The notes beneath the pieces are model-generated. The model made no database searches. It was not told the DNA's origin and saw nothing but the letters and a program-made list of their open reading frames with translations. This document shows positions 1 to 8,210 of a stretch of 64,000 nt of DNA, in pieces. Each line of letters opens with the position of its first letter. Positions within the stretch are counted from its first letter, which is position 1. The stretch is from positions 58,878 through 122,877 of the forward strand of contig NZ_BLAF01000020.1 in NCBI RefSeq assembly GCF_009687885.1. The letters run 5' to 3'. Source of the stretch: Acrocarpospora pleiomorpha (GTDB taxonomy: Bacteria; Actinomycetota; Actinomycetes; Streptosporangiales; Streptosporangiaceae). Both the position numbers and the translations under genes were made by a program.

Positions 1-120
1 GACGTGGACGTGGACGGGGACGTGGACGTGGACGTGGACGTGGACGTGGACGGGGACGTGGACGTGGACGTGGACGTGGACGTGGACGTGGACTGAGACG
101 CGGACAGAGACGTGGACAGG
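1..120. repeat. GACGTG hexanucleotide array inside the TPP-enzyme gene
   Basis: Positions 1-90 are 15 consecutive six-base units GACGTG (two are GACGGG), followed by five decayed GAC-NNN units to 120. The array reaches the window edge, so its full length is unknown. On the minus strand it stays in frame with the TPP-enzyme gene and encodes alternating Ser-Thr, with Pro at the variant units, at the place where the interdomain linker of these enzymes would lie. Confidence 0.9.
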
Positions 121-608
121 GAGCAGGGCTCGTGCGCGTAGTCGGTGGGGATGCCCACGACGACGGGCTGCGCGGCGCGGCGGGTGCGGCGGAACGCGAG
201 GGAGAGGACGTCGTCCGCGTCGGCCAGGTGGTCGAGCCGCAGGTACTCGGCTCCAGACGAGCGCACGATCGCGTCCGTGGGGACGCGCTGCACGTTGTCG
301 TGGTCCCAGGACGGCGTCTCCCCGGCGAACAGCACCAGCGGCAGGTGCGATCGGGTCGCGTCGGCGAGCGCTGTGACGGTGTTGGTGACAGCTCCCTGCG
401 TGATGGTGGCGAGGCCCACCCGGCCCGAGACGCTCGCGTACCCCGCCGCCATCAGCACCGCGGCACCCTCGTGGGTCGCGGCGACGTAGTGTCCCCCGCG
501 CTGAACGAACGAGTCGACGAAGAACAGGTTACTGTCGCCCGTCACGCCGAAGAGCGGCGTCTCCAGCTCGGCGCATACCCGAGCGAGCTCCGCGTGGAAC
601 GAATTCAC
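1..608 (-). CDS. TPP-dependent enzyme, N-terminal part (runs off window)
   Basis: The reading frame runs from a GTG at 608 to the window edge, so only about 202 residues are visible. Residues 1-165 read as a thiamine-pyrophosphate enzyme N-terminal (Pyr) domain: a THEGAA motif carries the expected cofactor-activating Glu, followed by an MAAGYA segment and later an ending of the form PVVVGIPTDYA, as in acetolactate synthase, benzoylformate decarboxylase and oxalyl-CoA decarboxylase relatives. The start is chosen because GGAGAAAGG lies 9 bases upstream; an in-frame ATG at 638 is an alternative. After the Pyr domain the frame enters a Ser-Thr repeat encoded by the hexamer array at 1-120. The gene is the last visible member of the long minus-strand catabolic operon, 132 bp after the acyl-CoA dehydrogenases. 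The substrate cannot be told from this part. Confidence 0.75.
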   Translation of the reverse strand, partial: MNSFHAELARVCAELETPLFGVTGDSNLFFVDSFVQRGGHYVAATHEGAAVLMAAGYASVSGRVGLATITQGAVTNTVTALADATRSHLPLVLFAGETPSWDHDNVQRVPTDAIVRSSGAEYLRLDHLADADDVLSLAFRRTRRAAQPVVVGIPTDYAHEPCSLSTSLSASQSTSTSTSTSTSTSPSTSTSTSTSTSPSTST

Positions 609-740
609 GGTTGTCGACCTTTCTCCAGCGAACTGCATCGAACGGGGCAGCGGGAGCCCATACGTGGGTGCCTTCCGCCGCGCGATCAACCTGACCGGAG
701 CGCCGCCCTGGTACGGACGCCGCACGCGGAGCGGACCGGC

Positions 741-1685
741 TCAGCCTGCGCCCTGCTTTTCCGCGAGGGAGAAGGGCCCGGCGAAGCCGAACTCCTCGAT
801 GGCGGCGCGTAGCAGGGCGAGGGTCGCCCCCCGGTCCGTGGGGAGGCGGAGTCCCGGCTGGGCGTGGCGTACGAGAACGGATATGTCGTATTCGTCGGCG
901 AAGCCGGACGCGCCGTGCAGCTGCTGTGCCACGCGCAACGCGAGCTTGACGACCCGCTGCGCCTCCAGGCGCACGCTCAGGGCGTCGACCAGCGAGGGGG
1001 AGGAGTCGGTGAACGTGCTCCACAGGCTGAAGCGGCACAGCAGGTCCAAGCCCTCCAGCCCGACTGACTGGTCGGCCAGGCTGTGCCGGATGGTCTGGAA
1101 GTCGCTGAGGTGCTGACCGAACTGCTTGCGGACCTTGGTGTGGGCGATCGCGAGCTTGAGCGCTCGTTGCCCGATCCCGAGCAGGTGATAGGCCCCGAGC
1201 ACCAGGCTGAGCCGCCGGTCGAGCACGGGTGCCGTGCCGCCCGTGGGCCGCAGCCGGACGGTCATCGCGAACGGCGCGACCTTCGAGTCGACGGCGGCGA
1301 CGGGTTCGGCGTCGAACAGGTCTCCGGTGAGGGTCGCGGCCGTCCAGGTTCCGGCGGTCAGGGCGTGGTCGATGACGGGATGGTGGGCGTCGACGAGCGC
1401 GAAAGGCGTTCCGGGGGAGGTGCGGAGCAGGACCGCGGCCAGGGGGAACGGCACGGCGTGGCTGCCGCCCACCCGGCACAGCTCGGCCGCGGCGACGGCG
1501 TCGTCGAGGCCGTCGCGCGGGTCGATGTCGTACAGGCCGATGCTCGCCAGGCACTCCTCCGCTTTGGCGGCGGCACTCGGGTCGGACTCCGCGTCACGCG
1601 CCAGATCCACGCCTCCCGCGCCGCGCAGGGCGGTGTCGGCGACTCGTCCGAAGTCGAGTGCCGTCTCCGGCAGTTCGATCCGCAT
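741..1685 (-). CDS. acyl-CoA dehydrogenase, short (partner) subunit
   Basis: This 314-residue protein has the C-terminal helical part of acyl-CoA dehydrogenases, with the motif KVRKQFGQHLSDFQ about two thirds along. It lacks the flavin-loop motif (C-x-G-F-S-E-P-G) carried by its upstream neighbour and shows no catalytic Glu at the usual C-terminal position. Short subunits of this sort pair with a normal-length one to form alpha2beta2 enzymes in actinobacterial sterol and branched side-chain degradation (FadE26/27 or FadE28/29 style). Its ATG overlaps the upstream stop as TGATG, so the two are translationally coupled. Pairing is inferred from context. Confidence 0.82.
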   Translation of the reverse strand: MRIELPETALDFGRVADTALRGAGGVDLARDAESDPSAAAKAEECLASIGLYDIDPRDGLDDAVAAAELCRVGGSHAVPFPLAAVLLRTSPGTPFALVDAHHPVIDHALTAGTWTAATLTGDLFDAEPVAAVDSKVAPFAMTVRLRPTGGTAPVLDRRLSLVLGAYHLLGIGQRALKLAIAHTKVRKQFGQHLSDFQTIRHSLADQSVGLEGLDLLCRFSLWSTFTDSSPSLVDALSVRLEAQRVVKLALRVAQQLHGASGFADEYDISVLVRHAQPGLRLPTDRGATLALLRAAIEEFGFAGPFSLAEKQGAG

Positions 1686-2857
1686 CAGGCCACCGCCTGG
1701 CGGCCGAGCAGCTCGCGGGACACGATCTCGCGCTGGATCTCGATCGTTCCGGATGCGACCGTCGCGGCCTGGGCGTATCGCCAGTGGTCTTCGAACGCTC
1801 CGTGAGAGGGGGCGTTGGCCGCCGGGCCGAGGAGGGAACGCGGGCCGAGGAGCTGGGACACCACTTCGGCGACCTGTTGGTCGCAGGTGGTGGCCGCGAT
1901 TCGCGCCTGGCTGGCTTCCAGGTCGACCATTCTGTTTCCTTCCTGGCGTTCGACGGCGCGATAGGCCAGCAGGCGCGCCACCCGTACCTGGACCAGAGCG
2001 CTGGCCCAGTCGTTTCTGAGCCCTTCGTCGTGATCGGACCATTCGTGGCGGAGCATGTCTCGCAGCAGCCACAGCAGGCGCTCGCAGCGCGCGTACCTGG
2101 CGATGCCGACGCGCTCGTGGGCGAGAGCCGCCCGCATGACGCCCCAGCCCGAGTCGACTTCGCCGAGCATCTCGCCGTCGGTCGCGACGACGGAGTCGAA
2201 GAAGCATTCGTTGAGGTGATGCGGGCCGAGCATGCTGTGGACGGGCCGGACCGTGATGCCCTCGCGGTCCATCGGAATCAGGAAGAGCGAGATGCCCCGC
2301 CGGCCGCTGTCCTTGGCGCCCGTTCTGGCGGCGAGCACGCACCAGCCGGCCATGCCGGCGTAGGAGGTCCAGATCTTCTGGCCGGTGATCTCCCAATGGT
2401 CGCCGACCCGCGTCGCGCGCGTCTGGAGGGAGGCGAGGTCGGAGCCGCTTCCCGGCTCGCTGAACCCCTGGCACCAGATCGCCTCGCCCGTGGCGATGGG
2501 GGGCAGGTGCCGGGCCTTCTGCTCCGCCGTCCCGTACGCCATGATCGCGGGGCCGACCCAGTTCAGGCCCATGTACTGGGCTCCTCGTGGCTCGTGGTGT
2601 GCCCACATCTCCTCGCGGACCACCGTCTGTTCCCAGACCGAGCCGTCGGAGCCGCCGAACTCGCGGGGCCAGGCCACCGTCAGCAGTCCTTCGTCGGCGA
2701 GCAGGCGCGAGAAGCGCTGCGTCATCGCCAGGTCGGCCGGGTCGTCGGTGAAGGCGCCCAGGAAGTCCGGTGGGAAGAAGTCGGCCACCATTCGCCGCAA
2801 TCTGCCACGCAGTTCGGCGGCGGACTCTCCCATGGTGAAGTCGAGCACGGCAATCAT
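1685..2857 (-). CDS. acyl-CoA dehydrogenase, long FAD-binding subunit
   Basis: A 390-residue acyl-CoA dehydrogenase with all three regions. The flavin-loop motif WCQGFSEPGSGSDLAS lies near residue 130, followed by a beta-domain with GQKIWTSYAG, and the C-terminal helical domain ends in ASGTIEIQREIVSRELLG. It would oxidise an acyl-CoA to its 2,3-enoyl-CoA, passing electrons to ETF. It starts with ATG overlapping the stop of the upstream dehydrogenase (ATGA) and overlaps the next gene by one base, which suggests equimolar synthesis with the short subunit downstream. An ATG at codon 9 is a possible alternative start. The substrate is not determinable, but the dual-pair arrangement resembles cholesterol side-chain enzymes. 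Confidence 0.88.
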   Translation of the reverse strand: MIAVLDFTMGESAAELRGRLRRMVADFFPPDFLGAFTDDPADLAMTQRFSRLLADEGLLTVAWPREFGGSDGSVWEQTVVREEMWAHHEPRGAQYMGLNWVGPAIMAYGTAEQKARHLPPIATGEAIWCQGFSEPGSGSDLASLQTRATRVGDHWEITGQKIWTSYAGMAGWCVLAARTGAKDSGRRGISLFLIPMDREGITVRPVHSMLGPHHLNECFFDSVVATDGEMLGEVDSGWGVMRAALAHERVGIARYARCERLLWLLRDMLRHEWSDHDEGLRNDWASALVQVRVARLLAYRAVERQEGNRMVDLEASQARIAATTCDQQVAEVVSQLLGPRSLLGPAANAPSHGAFEDHWRYAQAATVASGTIEIQREIVSRELLGRQAVA

Positions 2858-3861
2858 CTCCTCTCACCGGGCGATGGGATGTCCTGGAGCAGGCCTTCGG
2901 CTACGGAGCGCCGCAGCGAGCGGGTGCTGCCGCCGAGGGCCTGGTTGAGCTTGGCTCGTCGTACGAGCAGGTGGCAGGGGTGCTCCCAGGTGTAGCCGAT
3001 GCCTCCGTGGATCTGCAGGGCCAGCCGCGTGACCTCGGCCGCCGCGTCACAGCTGGCCGCCTTGGCCATGGCGATCGACGTGTCGCTGGACTGCGCCACC
3101 GCCGCCTCCACCAGGACATCGGCCGACTCGACCAGGACGAACATGTTCACGCAGTGGTGTTTGACCGCCTGGAAGGAACCGATCGGCGCCCCGAACTGCT
3201 CTCTGATCTTCGCGTACGCCACGGAGAGCGCGAGCGCGCTCTTGGCGATTCCAAGGCTGTCGAGCGCGAGGCCCACGGAGATTCGCCGCTCGACCGCGAG
3301 CTTCAGAGCGGTCGCCTGATCACCTCGGGCGAGGATGGTGTCGAGCGGAGCGTCGTCCATGACGAGGCGCCAGAATCTGCGCGTCGGGTCGGAGGCGCTC
3401 ATCTCCTCCAGCCGTTGTCCATGCGACCTGACCAGGACCGCGACGGGCTCGCCGTCGTCCTCCGCGAAGACCAGCACCCGCTCTACGTCGCCCAGGCACC
3501 AGGAGATCTCACCCGAGACGCGCACATCCGCCAGCTTCGGTGGCGCGTCCCGTCGCGGATCGGAGCCCCACGAGCACGCGACCCCGCCGGGATCCGCCGG
3601 GATCACCGGATTGACGCACAGGCCCGCCAGCAGCTCGCCGGGGCCGAGGGCGCCGCCCAGTTCCTGGATGGCGATCGACGCGAACGCGAACCCGTCGTCC
3701 TCGTCCTCGAGGTCCCACCAGCCCAGACCGTGGGACACCTGGCGCAGGCGCACCGCGTCGGGGGGAAGCGCGCCGCTGGAGGCGTACTCGGCGAGCGGGG
3801 GCCAGGAGTCGGCCAGCACGCGCTGCACGACCTGCCGGAAGCTCGCACGTTCGGCGGTCAT
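2854..3861 (-). CDS. acyl-CoA dehydrogenase, short (partner) subunit
   Basis: A second short dehydrogenase (335 residues). The C-terminal half carries AYAKIREQFGAPIGSFQAVK and LQIHGGIGYTWEHP, which are typical of the helical dimer/tetramer core and the FAD adenine contact. The N-terminal half is divergent and lacks the CQGFSEPG loop present in the preceding gene. ATG at 3861 overlaps the stop of the upstream long dehydrogenase (ATGA). Together with 3858-5057 it forms the second short/long pair of the operon. Inference: the non-catalytic or co-catalytic subunit of a heterotetramer. Confidence 0.82.
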   Translation of the reverse strand: MTAERASFRQVVQRVLADSWPPLAEYASSGALPPDAVRLRQVSHGLGWWDLEDEDDGFAFASIAIQELGGALGPGELLAGLCVNPVIPADPGGVACSWGSDPRRDAPPKLADVRVSGEISWCLGDVERVLVFAEDDGEPVAVLVRSHGQRLEEMSASDPTRRFWRLVMDDAPLDTILARGDQATALKLAVERRISVGLALDSLGIAKSALALSVAYAKIREQFGAPIGSFQAVKHHCVNMFVLVESADVLVEAAVAQSSDTSIAMAKAASCDAAAEVTRLALQIHGGIGYTWEHPCHLLVRRAKLNQALGGSTRSLRRSVAEGLLQDIPSPGERR

Positions 3862-5057
3862 CGGGAGCCTCCTCTGGGCAGGCCCAGGATGCGCTCGCCG
3901 ACGACGTTGCGGAGCACGTCGTTGGAGCCGCCGCCGATGGTCCACTCCCACGAGCTCAGGTAGTCGTCGAACCAGTGACCGGTCTGCCACGCTCCCGACC
4001 GGCCGTGCTCGCCTTCGTGCCCGGCCAGCCCCGCCAGGGCCAACCCATCCTTGCTCATGTCCTGCAGCAGCTCGCTGTAGACGAGCTTGAGGATGGAGGC
4101 CGCGGCGGTGTCCGTCCCGTCGATCGACGCGTCCAGGACGCGGGCGACCAGGAGCCGGAACGACTCCACCCGCTCGGCGTAACACCCCAGAGTCTCAAGG
4201 GCGGCGGTCCGCTCGCCGGGCGGCAGCGCGGCCACCTCCAGCGTCAGGTACCGCAGGCCGGCGACCATCTCCTCGGATCGCTCGAGCATGGTGAGCCCGC
4301 GTTCCTCGCCGAGGGTGGCGTTCGCGGTCCGCCAGCCCTCGTTCTCCGCGCCGACCAGGGCCGTCACCGGAATCACGACGTCGGTGAGGAAGATGTCGGC
4401 GAACTCCTCGTGCCCGCTCGCGTTCCGGATCGGCCGGACCGACACGCCAGGGGCCGAGAGGTCGAGCAGGAAGTAGGAGATGCCCGCTCGCCCCGGACCC
4501 CCCGTGCGGGCCAGCAGCAGGCACATCTCCGCCTGCGTGGCGCCGCTGGACCACGTCTTGTGGCCGTTGAGCACGTAGTGGTCGCCGCGCCGCTCGGCGC
4601 GGGTGCGCAGACTCGCCAGGTCGGAGCCCGCGCCCGGCTCCGAGAACCCCTGGCACCACCGCTGCCCGGCGCGGATCGCGGGCAGGTATTCCGTCCGCTG
4701 CTCGTCCGATCCGGCGGTGATGAGCGTGGCCGCGGCGTGGTAGAGCGCGACGAAGTGCAGATCGAGGCGTGGCGCGCCGGCCCGGATGAGCTCCCGAGCG
4801 ATGGTCAGCTGATCGGCTCGCGAGCGCCCGCCACCCCAGGCGGCGGGCCAGTGCGGGAAGGCGTAGCCCTGCCCGGCCAGCCGGAGAAACCACTCCCGCT
4901 GCAGCTCGGCCCGCTCCGCCGGGTTCGAAGCGCTCATGCGCTCACGCCAGCCGGCGGCGTCCTCGGACCGGCACCAGGTTCGCACCTCCTCGGCGAGATC
5001 GGCCGGGCCGTGCCCCGGCCGCCCCGGCCCTTGGCCGTTCCGTTCAGGGAGTGACAC
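3858..5057 (-). CDS. acyl-CoA dehydrogenase, long FAD-binding subunit
   Basis: A 399-residue acyl-CoA dehydrogenase. It has the flavin loop WCQGFSEPGAGSDLASL, then GHKTWSSGATQAEM, and the terminal motif WTIGGGSNDVLRNVVGERIL. The chosen start is GTG 5057, which overlaps the 3' end of the upstream SDR by 14 bases and has a G-rich stretch upstream. An internal ATG near 4936 would drop about 40 residues of the N-terminal helix and is less likely. It is the long member of the second dehydrogenase pair. Like its paralogue at 1685-2857 it probably works with the short subunit just downstream. Confidence 0.85.
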   Translation of the reverse strand: MSLPERNGQGPGRPGHGPADLAEEVRTWCRSEDAAGWRERMSASNPAERAELQREWFLRLAGQGYAFPHWPAAWGGGRSRADQLTIARELIRAGAPRLDLHFVALYHAAATLITAGSDEQRTEYLPAIRAGQRWCQGFSEPGAGSDLASLRTRAERRGDHYVLNGHKTWSSGATQAEMCLLLARTGGPGRAGISYFLLDLSAPGVSVRPIRNASGHEEFADIFLTDVVIPVTALVGAENEGWRTANATLGEERGLTMLERSEEMVAGLRYLTLEVAALPPGERTAALETLGCYAERVESFRLLVARVLDASIDGTDTAAASILKLVYSELLQDMSKDGLALAGLAGHEGEHGRSGAWQTGHWFDDYLSSWEWTIGGGSNDVLRNVVGERILGLPRGGSR

Positions 5058-5835
5058 GGATCGTTCCCCCGTCCACCTGGAGCGACGCGCCCGCGATCCA
5101 CGACGCCCGTTCCGAGCACAGGAAGGCGATGGCGTCCGCGATCTCGCGGGCCTCGCCGACCCGTCCCGCCGCGATGGGCTGCAGTTCGAGCATGCGGCGC
5201 TCGACCTCCTCGGGGGTCGATCCGAGGCGTTCCGCCTGCGCCTGGTAGCCCGCCACGATTCCCTCAGTCCGGGTGAGGCCAGGATGAACACAATTGGTCA
5301 GGACCCCGTCCTTCGCGTAGGCGAGGGCCAGCGACTTCGCCGCGTGGAGGAGCGCGGCCTTCGACGATCCGTACGCCGCCCAGCGCGGGTCTGCCTCCCG
5401 CGCGGCCGTCGAACCCACGAAGACGACGCGCCCCCATTTGCGCTCGCGCATGGCGGGCACGCACTTCATCGCCAGGGCCACGGCGCTGAGCACGTTGAGC
5501 TCGTACAGCCGGATCCAGTCCCGCCAGTCGAAGGTGCGCAGCGGGCCGTGCCCGCCGCCGGCCACGCACACCGCCATGTCCACCTGCCCGTACGCGGCGA
5601 CCGCGGCCTCGTACATGCCGTCGGCGGCACCGGGCTCGGCGGCGTCGGCGACGTGCGCGACGGCGTCGACTCCCGCCTCGTGCAGCCGGGCCACCGCAGC
5701 CGTCAGTTCAGGTTCCCCCCGAGCCGACAGGAGCAGCCTGACGCCGGCCCGGCCAAGCTCCTCGGCGGCGGCCAGGCCGATGCCCTTGCTGCCGCCGGTG
5801 ACGATCGCCACCCTGCCCTTGATGTCCAAGTCCAC
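5044..5835 (-). CDS. short-chain dehydrogenase/reductase
   Basis: A 263-residue classical SDR. The nucleotide-binding motif TGGSKGIG is at residues 13-20, the catalytic Ser is near 142 and the YxxxK pair is Y155/K159. The usual NNAG is replaced by VAGG. The C-terminus (LQVDGGTIRVTP) is normal. The start is GTG at 5835, nine bases after the stop of the acyl-CoA synthetase gene. It probably oxidises a 3-hydroxyacyl-CoA or an alcohol intermediate with NAD(P)+ in the operon's beta-oxidation-like pathway. Which substrate is unknown. Confidence 0.87.
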   Translation of the reverse strand: MDLDIKGRVAIVTGGSKGIGLAAAEELGRAGVRLLLSARGEPELTAAVARLHEAGVDAVAHVADAAEPGAADGMYEAAVAAYGQVDMAVCVAGGGHGPLRTFDWRDWIRLYELNVLSAVALAMKCVPAMRERKWGRVVFVGSTAAREADPRWAAYGSSKAALLHAAKSLALAYAKDGVLTNCVHPGLTRTEGIVAGYQAQAERLGSTPEEVERRMLELQPIAAGRVGEAREIADAIAFLCSERASWIAGASLQVDGGTIRVTP

Positions 5836-5844
5836 TTAGTTCAC

Positions 5845-7404
5845 TCACCTGTCGGTTGAATCGTTGCTTGTCAGGCGGTCCACCACGTCGGCGGTCAGAC
5901 CTTCCGCCCGCAGGCGCGCCTTCTCCACCTTGTGGGTCGGCGTCCGGGGCAGCGTCGGGAGCACGCGCCAGTAGCGGGGGAGCGCGTACCGGGGCATGTC
6001 CTCGGCGGCGCGGGCGATCACCTCGTCCAGGTCGGCTCCCGGTGCCAGGACCAGGGCCACCATTACCTCGTCCTCGTCGGAGGTGTCCGGGCGGGTGGCG
6101 TACACGGTGCAGTCGAGGACCTCGGCCTGCGCGAGCAGGACGGTTTCGACCTCCCAGGCCGAGATGTTCTCCCCCTTGCGCCGGATCGCGTCCTTGATGC
6201 GATCGCTGAAGAACAGGTCCCCGTCCGGGTTGAGCCAGCCCGAATCGCCCGTCCAGAACCACAGGTCCCGGGTGGCCTTCACGGTGTCCTGCGCTCTGCC
6301 CAGGTATCCCCGCATGAAGATGTCCGGCCGCTTCGGACGCAGACAGATCTCTCCGACCTCGCCCGGGTCCGCCTCCTGGCCGTCGGGCCGCATCACCCGC
6401 ACCGCGAAGAGATCGCCCTCACGGCCGACGGATCCGACGGGGGAAGGGTCGGAGGACCGGTTGATCGTCGCCATCGGCGCTTCGCTCAGCCCGTACACCT
6501 CGGTGATGGCCACGCGGAAGCGGTCCTCGAACTGGGCCCAGACCTCGCGTTGCGCCCCGGCACCCCAGGCGAGCCTGACCGCGTGATCACGTGCTTCCGC
6601 GGCGCTGAGCTCCTGCGACGCCTTGAGGATCATCCCCAGCACCGAGCCCAGGTAGTTGAACGCGGTGATCCCGCCCGCGCGGCAGATCTCCCAGAAGCGC
6701 GAGCTGCTGAACGCGCGGTCGAGCTGGAAGCCGCACCCGGCGACGAGCGCGGCGGTGACTCCCGTGTACCGGGCGTTCTGGTGGTAGAGCGGGAAGAAGT
6801 TGAGCAGGGCGTCGCCGGGACCGTAGCCGTTGAGCCGCGCGACGGCGCGGGCCAGCTCCACGCACGACTCCTGCGAGTGATGCACGCCCTTGGACGGCCC
6901 GGTGGTGCCGGAGGTGTAGAGGACCACGCCTGACGACGTGGCCGAGACCAGTTTCCCGTAGTCCGCCGCGCCCGACGCGGGAGCCAGCGGATGGACCGTC
7001 GTTCTCCCCAGGACCTCCTCCGCCGCGCCGGACACCAGGACATGGCGGACGTCGGTGCCCTCGACGCACGCCAGCACGGTGGCCAGGTGCTGGGCGTCGC
7101 AGCAGACGACCTGCGCGCCGGAATCGCGCAGCAGGAAGGTGAGCAGCTCGCCGCGGTAGTTCGTGTTGAGCGGCACCTCCAGGCAGCCGAGCAGCGCCGA
7201 CGCGAACCAGACGGCGATCGCCTCCTCGCTGTTGTCCATGTAGGTCGCCACCCGGGACGAGCTGCCGACCCCGAGCGAGCGCAACTGCTCGCCGACGGCG
7301 CTCACCCGCCCCATCAACGACGCTTTCCGCACGTCGGCGCCATCCACCCGGAGGCCGGCGTCGCCGCCCAGCCAGGTGTCCAGAAGCCGCGGAAGGGGAT
7401 TCAC
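5845..7404 (-). CDS. acyl-CoA synthetase (AMP-forming)
   Basis: A 519-residue ANL-superfamily ligase that activates a carboxylate with ATP and then transfers it to CoA. Visible motifs are the P-loop-like LYTSGTTGPSKGV near residue 165, VYGLSEAP in the middle, the hinge region GDSGWLNPDGDLFFSDRIKD, and the C-terminal catalytic Lys in PTHKVEKARL. GTG 7404 overlaps the stop of the livG-like gene as GTGA. Being directly downstream of a Liv-type importer, it is a strong candidate for the enzyme that activates the imported substrate. Confidence 0.88.
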   Translation of the reverse strand: MNPLPRLLDTWLGGDAGLRVDGADVRKASLMGRVSAVGEQLRSLGVGSSSRVATYMDNSEEAIAVWFASALLGCLEVPLNTNYRGELLTFLLRDSGAQVVCCDAQHLATVLACVEGTDVRHVLVSGAAEEVLGRTTVHPLAPASGAADYGKLVSATSSGVVLYTSGTTGPSKGVHHSQESCVELARAVARLNGYGPGDALLNFFPLYHQNARYTGVTAALVAGCGFQLDRAFSSSRFWEICRAGGITAFNYLGSVLGMILKASQELSAAEARDHAVRLAWGAGAQREVWAQFEDRFRVAITEVYGLSEAPMATINRSSDPSPVGSVGREGDLFAVRVMRPDGQEADPGEVGEICLRPKRPDIFMRGYLGRAQDTVKATRDLWFWTGDSGWLNPDGDLFFSDRIKDAIRRKGENISAWEVETVLLAQAEVLDCTVYATRPDTSDEDEVMVALVLAPGADLDEVIARAAEDMPRYALPRYWRVLPTLPRTPTHKVEKARLRAEGLTADVVDRLTSNDSTDR

Positions 7405-8210
7405 TCGCTTTCCACCTGTTCTTTCGAGCCGCGCCCGATATAGGCCGCGACGACCTCCGGCGAGTTCAGCACCGTCTCCGGCGGCCCGGCGGCGAGCACG
7501 GCCCCCGCCGCCAGGACCACGACCTCCGAGCAGAGCTGGTTGATCACACGCATGTCGTGCTCCACCACGACCAGCGTCGGCCCGCCCGCCACCCGCAGAC
7601 CCGCGAGGACCTCCACCACCTCCTCCTTCTCCGCGCGCGAGAGCCCGGCCGCCGGTTCGTCCAGGAAGATGCAGCGCGGGTCGCTGACCAGTGCCCTGGC
7701 CAGGTCGACCCGCTTCTGGATGCCGTAAGGAAGCTCCTTGACGGGCCGGAAGGCATACTGCGCCAGGCCGACCCGTTCGAGCGCGTGCAGCGCTCGCTCC
7801 CGCGCGGCGCGCTCGGCTCTGCGGGCCCTGGGCAGGCCGAGCGCCGCCGAGACCAGGCCGGTACGCAGGCCCACATGGTCGCCCACCATCACGTTGTCCA
7901 CCGCCGGGAGCTCGCCGACCAGCTGGGCGCCCTGGTAGGACCGGCTGATCCGCCGGAGCGCGAGCTGGTGGGGTTTGATGCCGGTCGTCCGGTCGCCGTA
8001 CAGGTAGACCTCGCCCGAGCTCGCGGGGACGAGCCCGCTGACGCAGTTGAGCAGCGTGCTCTTGCCCGCGCCGTTGGGGCCGACCAGGCCCGAGGTCCGC
8101 CCCGCCGCGAACGCCACGGTGACGCCGCACACGGCGTGCGTGCCGCCCAGCCAGACGTCGAGTCCCTCGGTACGCACCGCGTCGTTCTTCGCTTCAGCCG
8201 ACATCGTCAC
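7401..8210 (-). CDS. branched-chain/carboxylate ABC importer ATPase, LivG type
   Basis: A 269-residue ABC ATPase. Walker A GPNGAGKST is at residues 44-52, the LivG-style signature LPYGIQKRVDLARAL replaces LSGGQ, Walker B is CIFLDEPAAGLS and the H-loop is VVEHDM. The C-terminus carries the LivG extension. GTG 8210 overlaps the upstream livF stop (GTGA); an ATG two codons in is equally possible. With the LivF, LivM, LivH and binding-protein genes it makes a full HAAT-family importer, which in catabolic operons often carries aromatic or other carboxylates rather than amino acids. Confidence 0.93.
   Translation of the reverse strand: MTMSAEAKNDAVRTEGLDVWLGGTHAVCGVTVAFAAGRTSGLVGPNGAGKSTLLNCVSGLVPASSGEVYLYGDRTTGIKPHQLALRRISRSYQGAQLVGELPAVDNVMVGDHVGLRTGLVSAALGLPRARRAERAARERALHALERVGLAQYAFRPVKELPYGIQKRVDLARALVSDPRCIFLDEPAAGLSRAEKEEVVEVLAGLRVAGGPTLVVVEHDMRVINQLCSEVVVLAAGAVLAAGPPETVLNSPEVVAAYIGRGSKEQVESE

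Noticed and set aside
1..120. CRISPR array or tRNA-like structure at the start
   Set aside because: The unit is a six-base repeat without spacers; it is a microsatellite within a coding frame.
529..2995. Several long plus- and minus-strand open frames over the first dehydrogenase genes
   Set aside because: They are Arg/Pro/Gly-rich frames opposite or shifted to the well-conserved dehydrogenase genes, a normal effect of high GC; none has a family motif or RBS.
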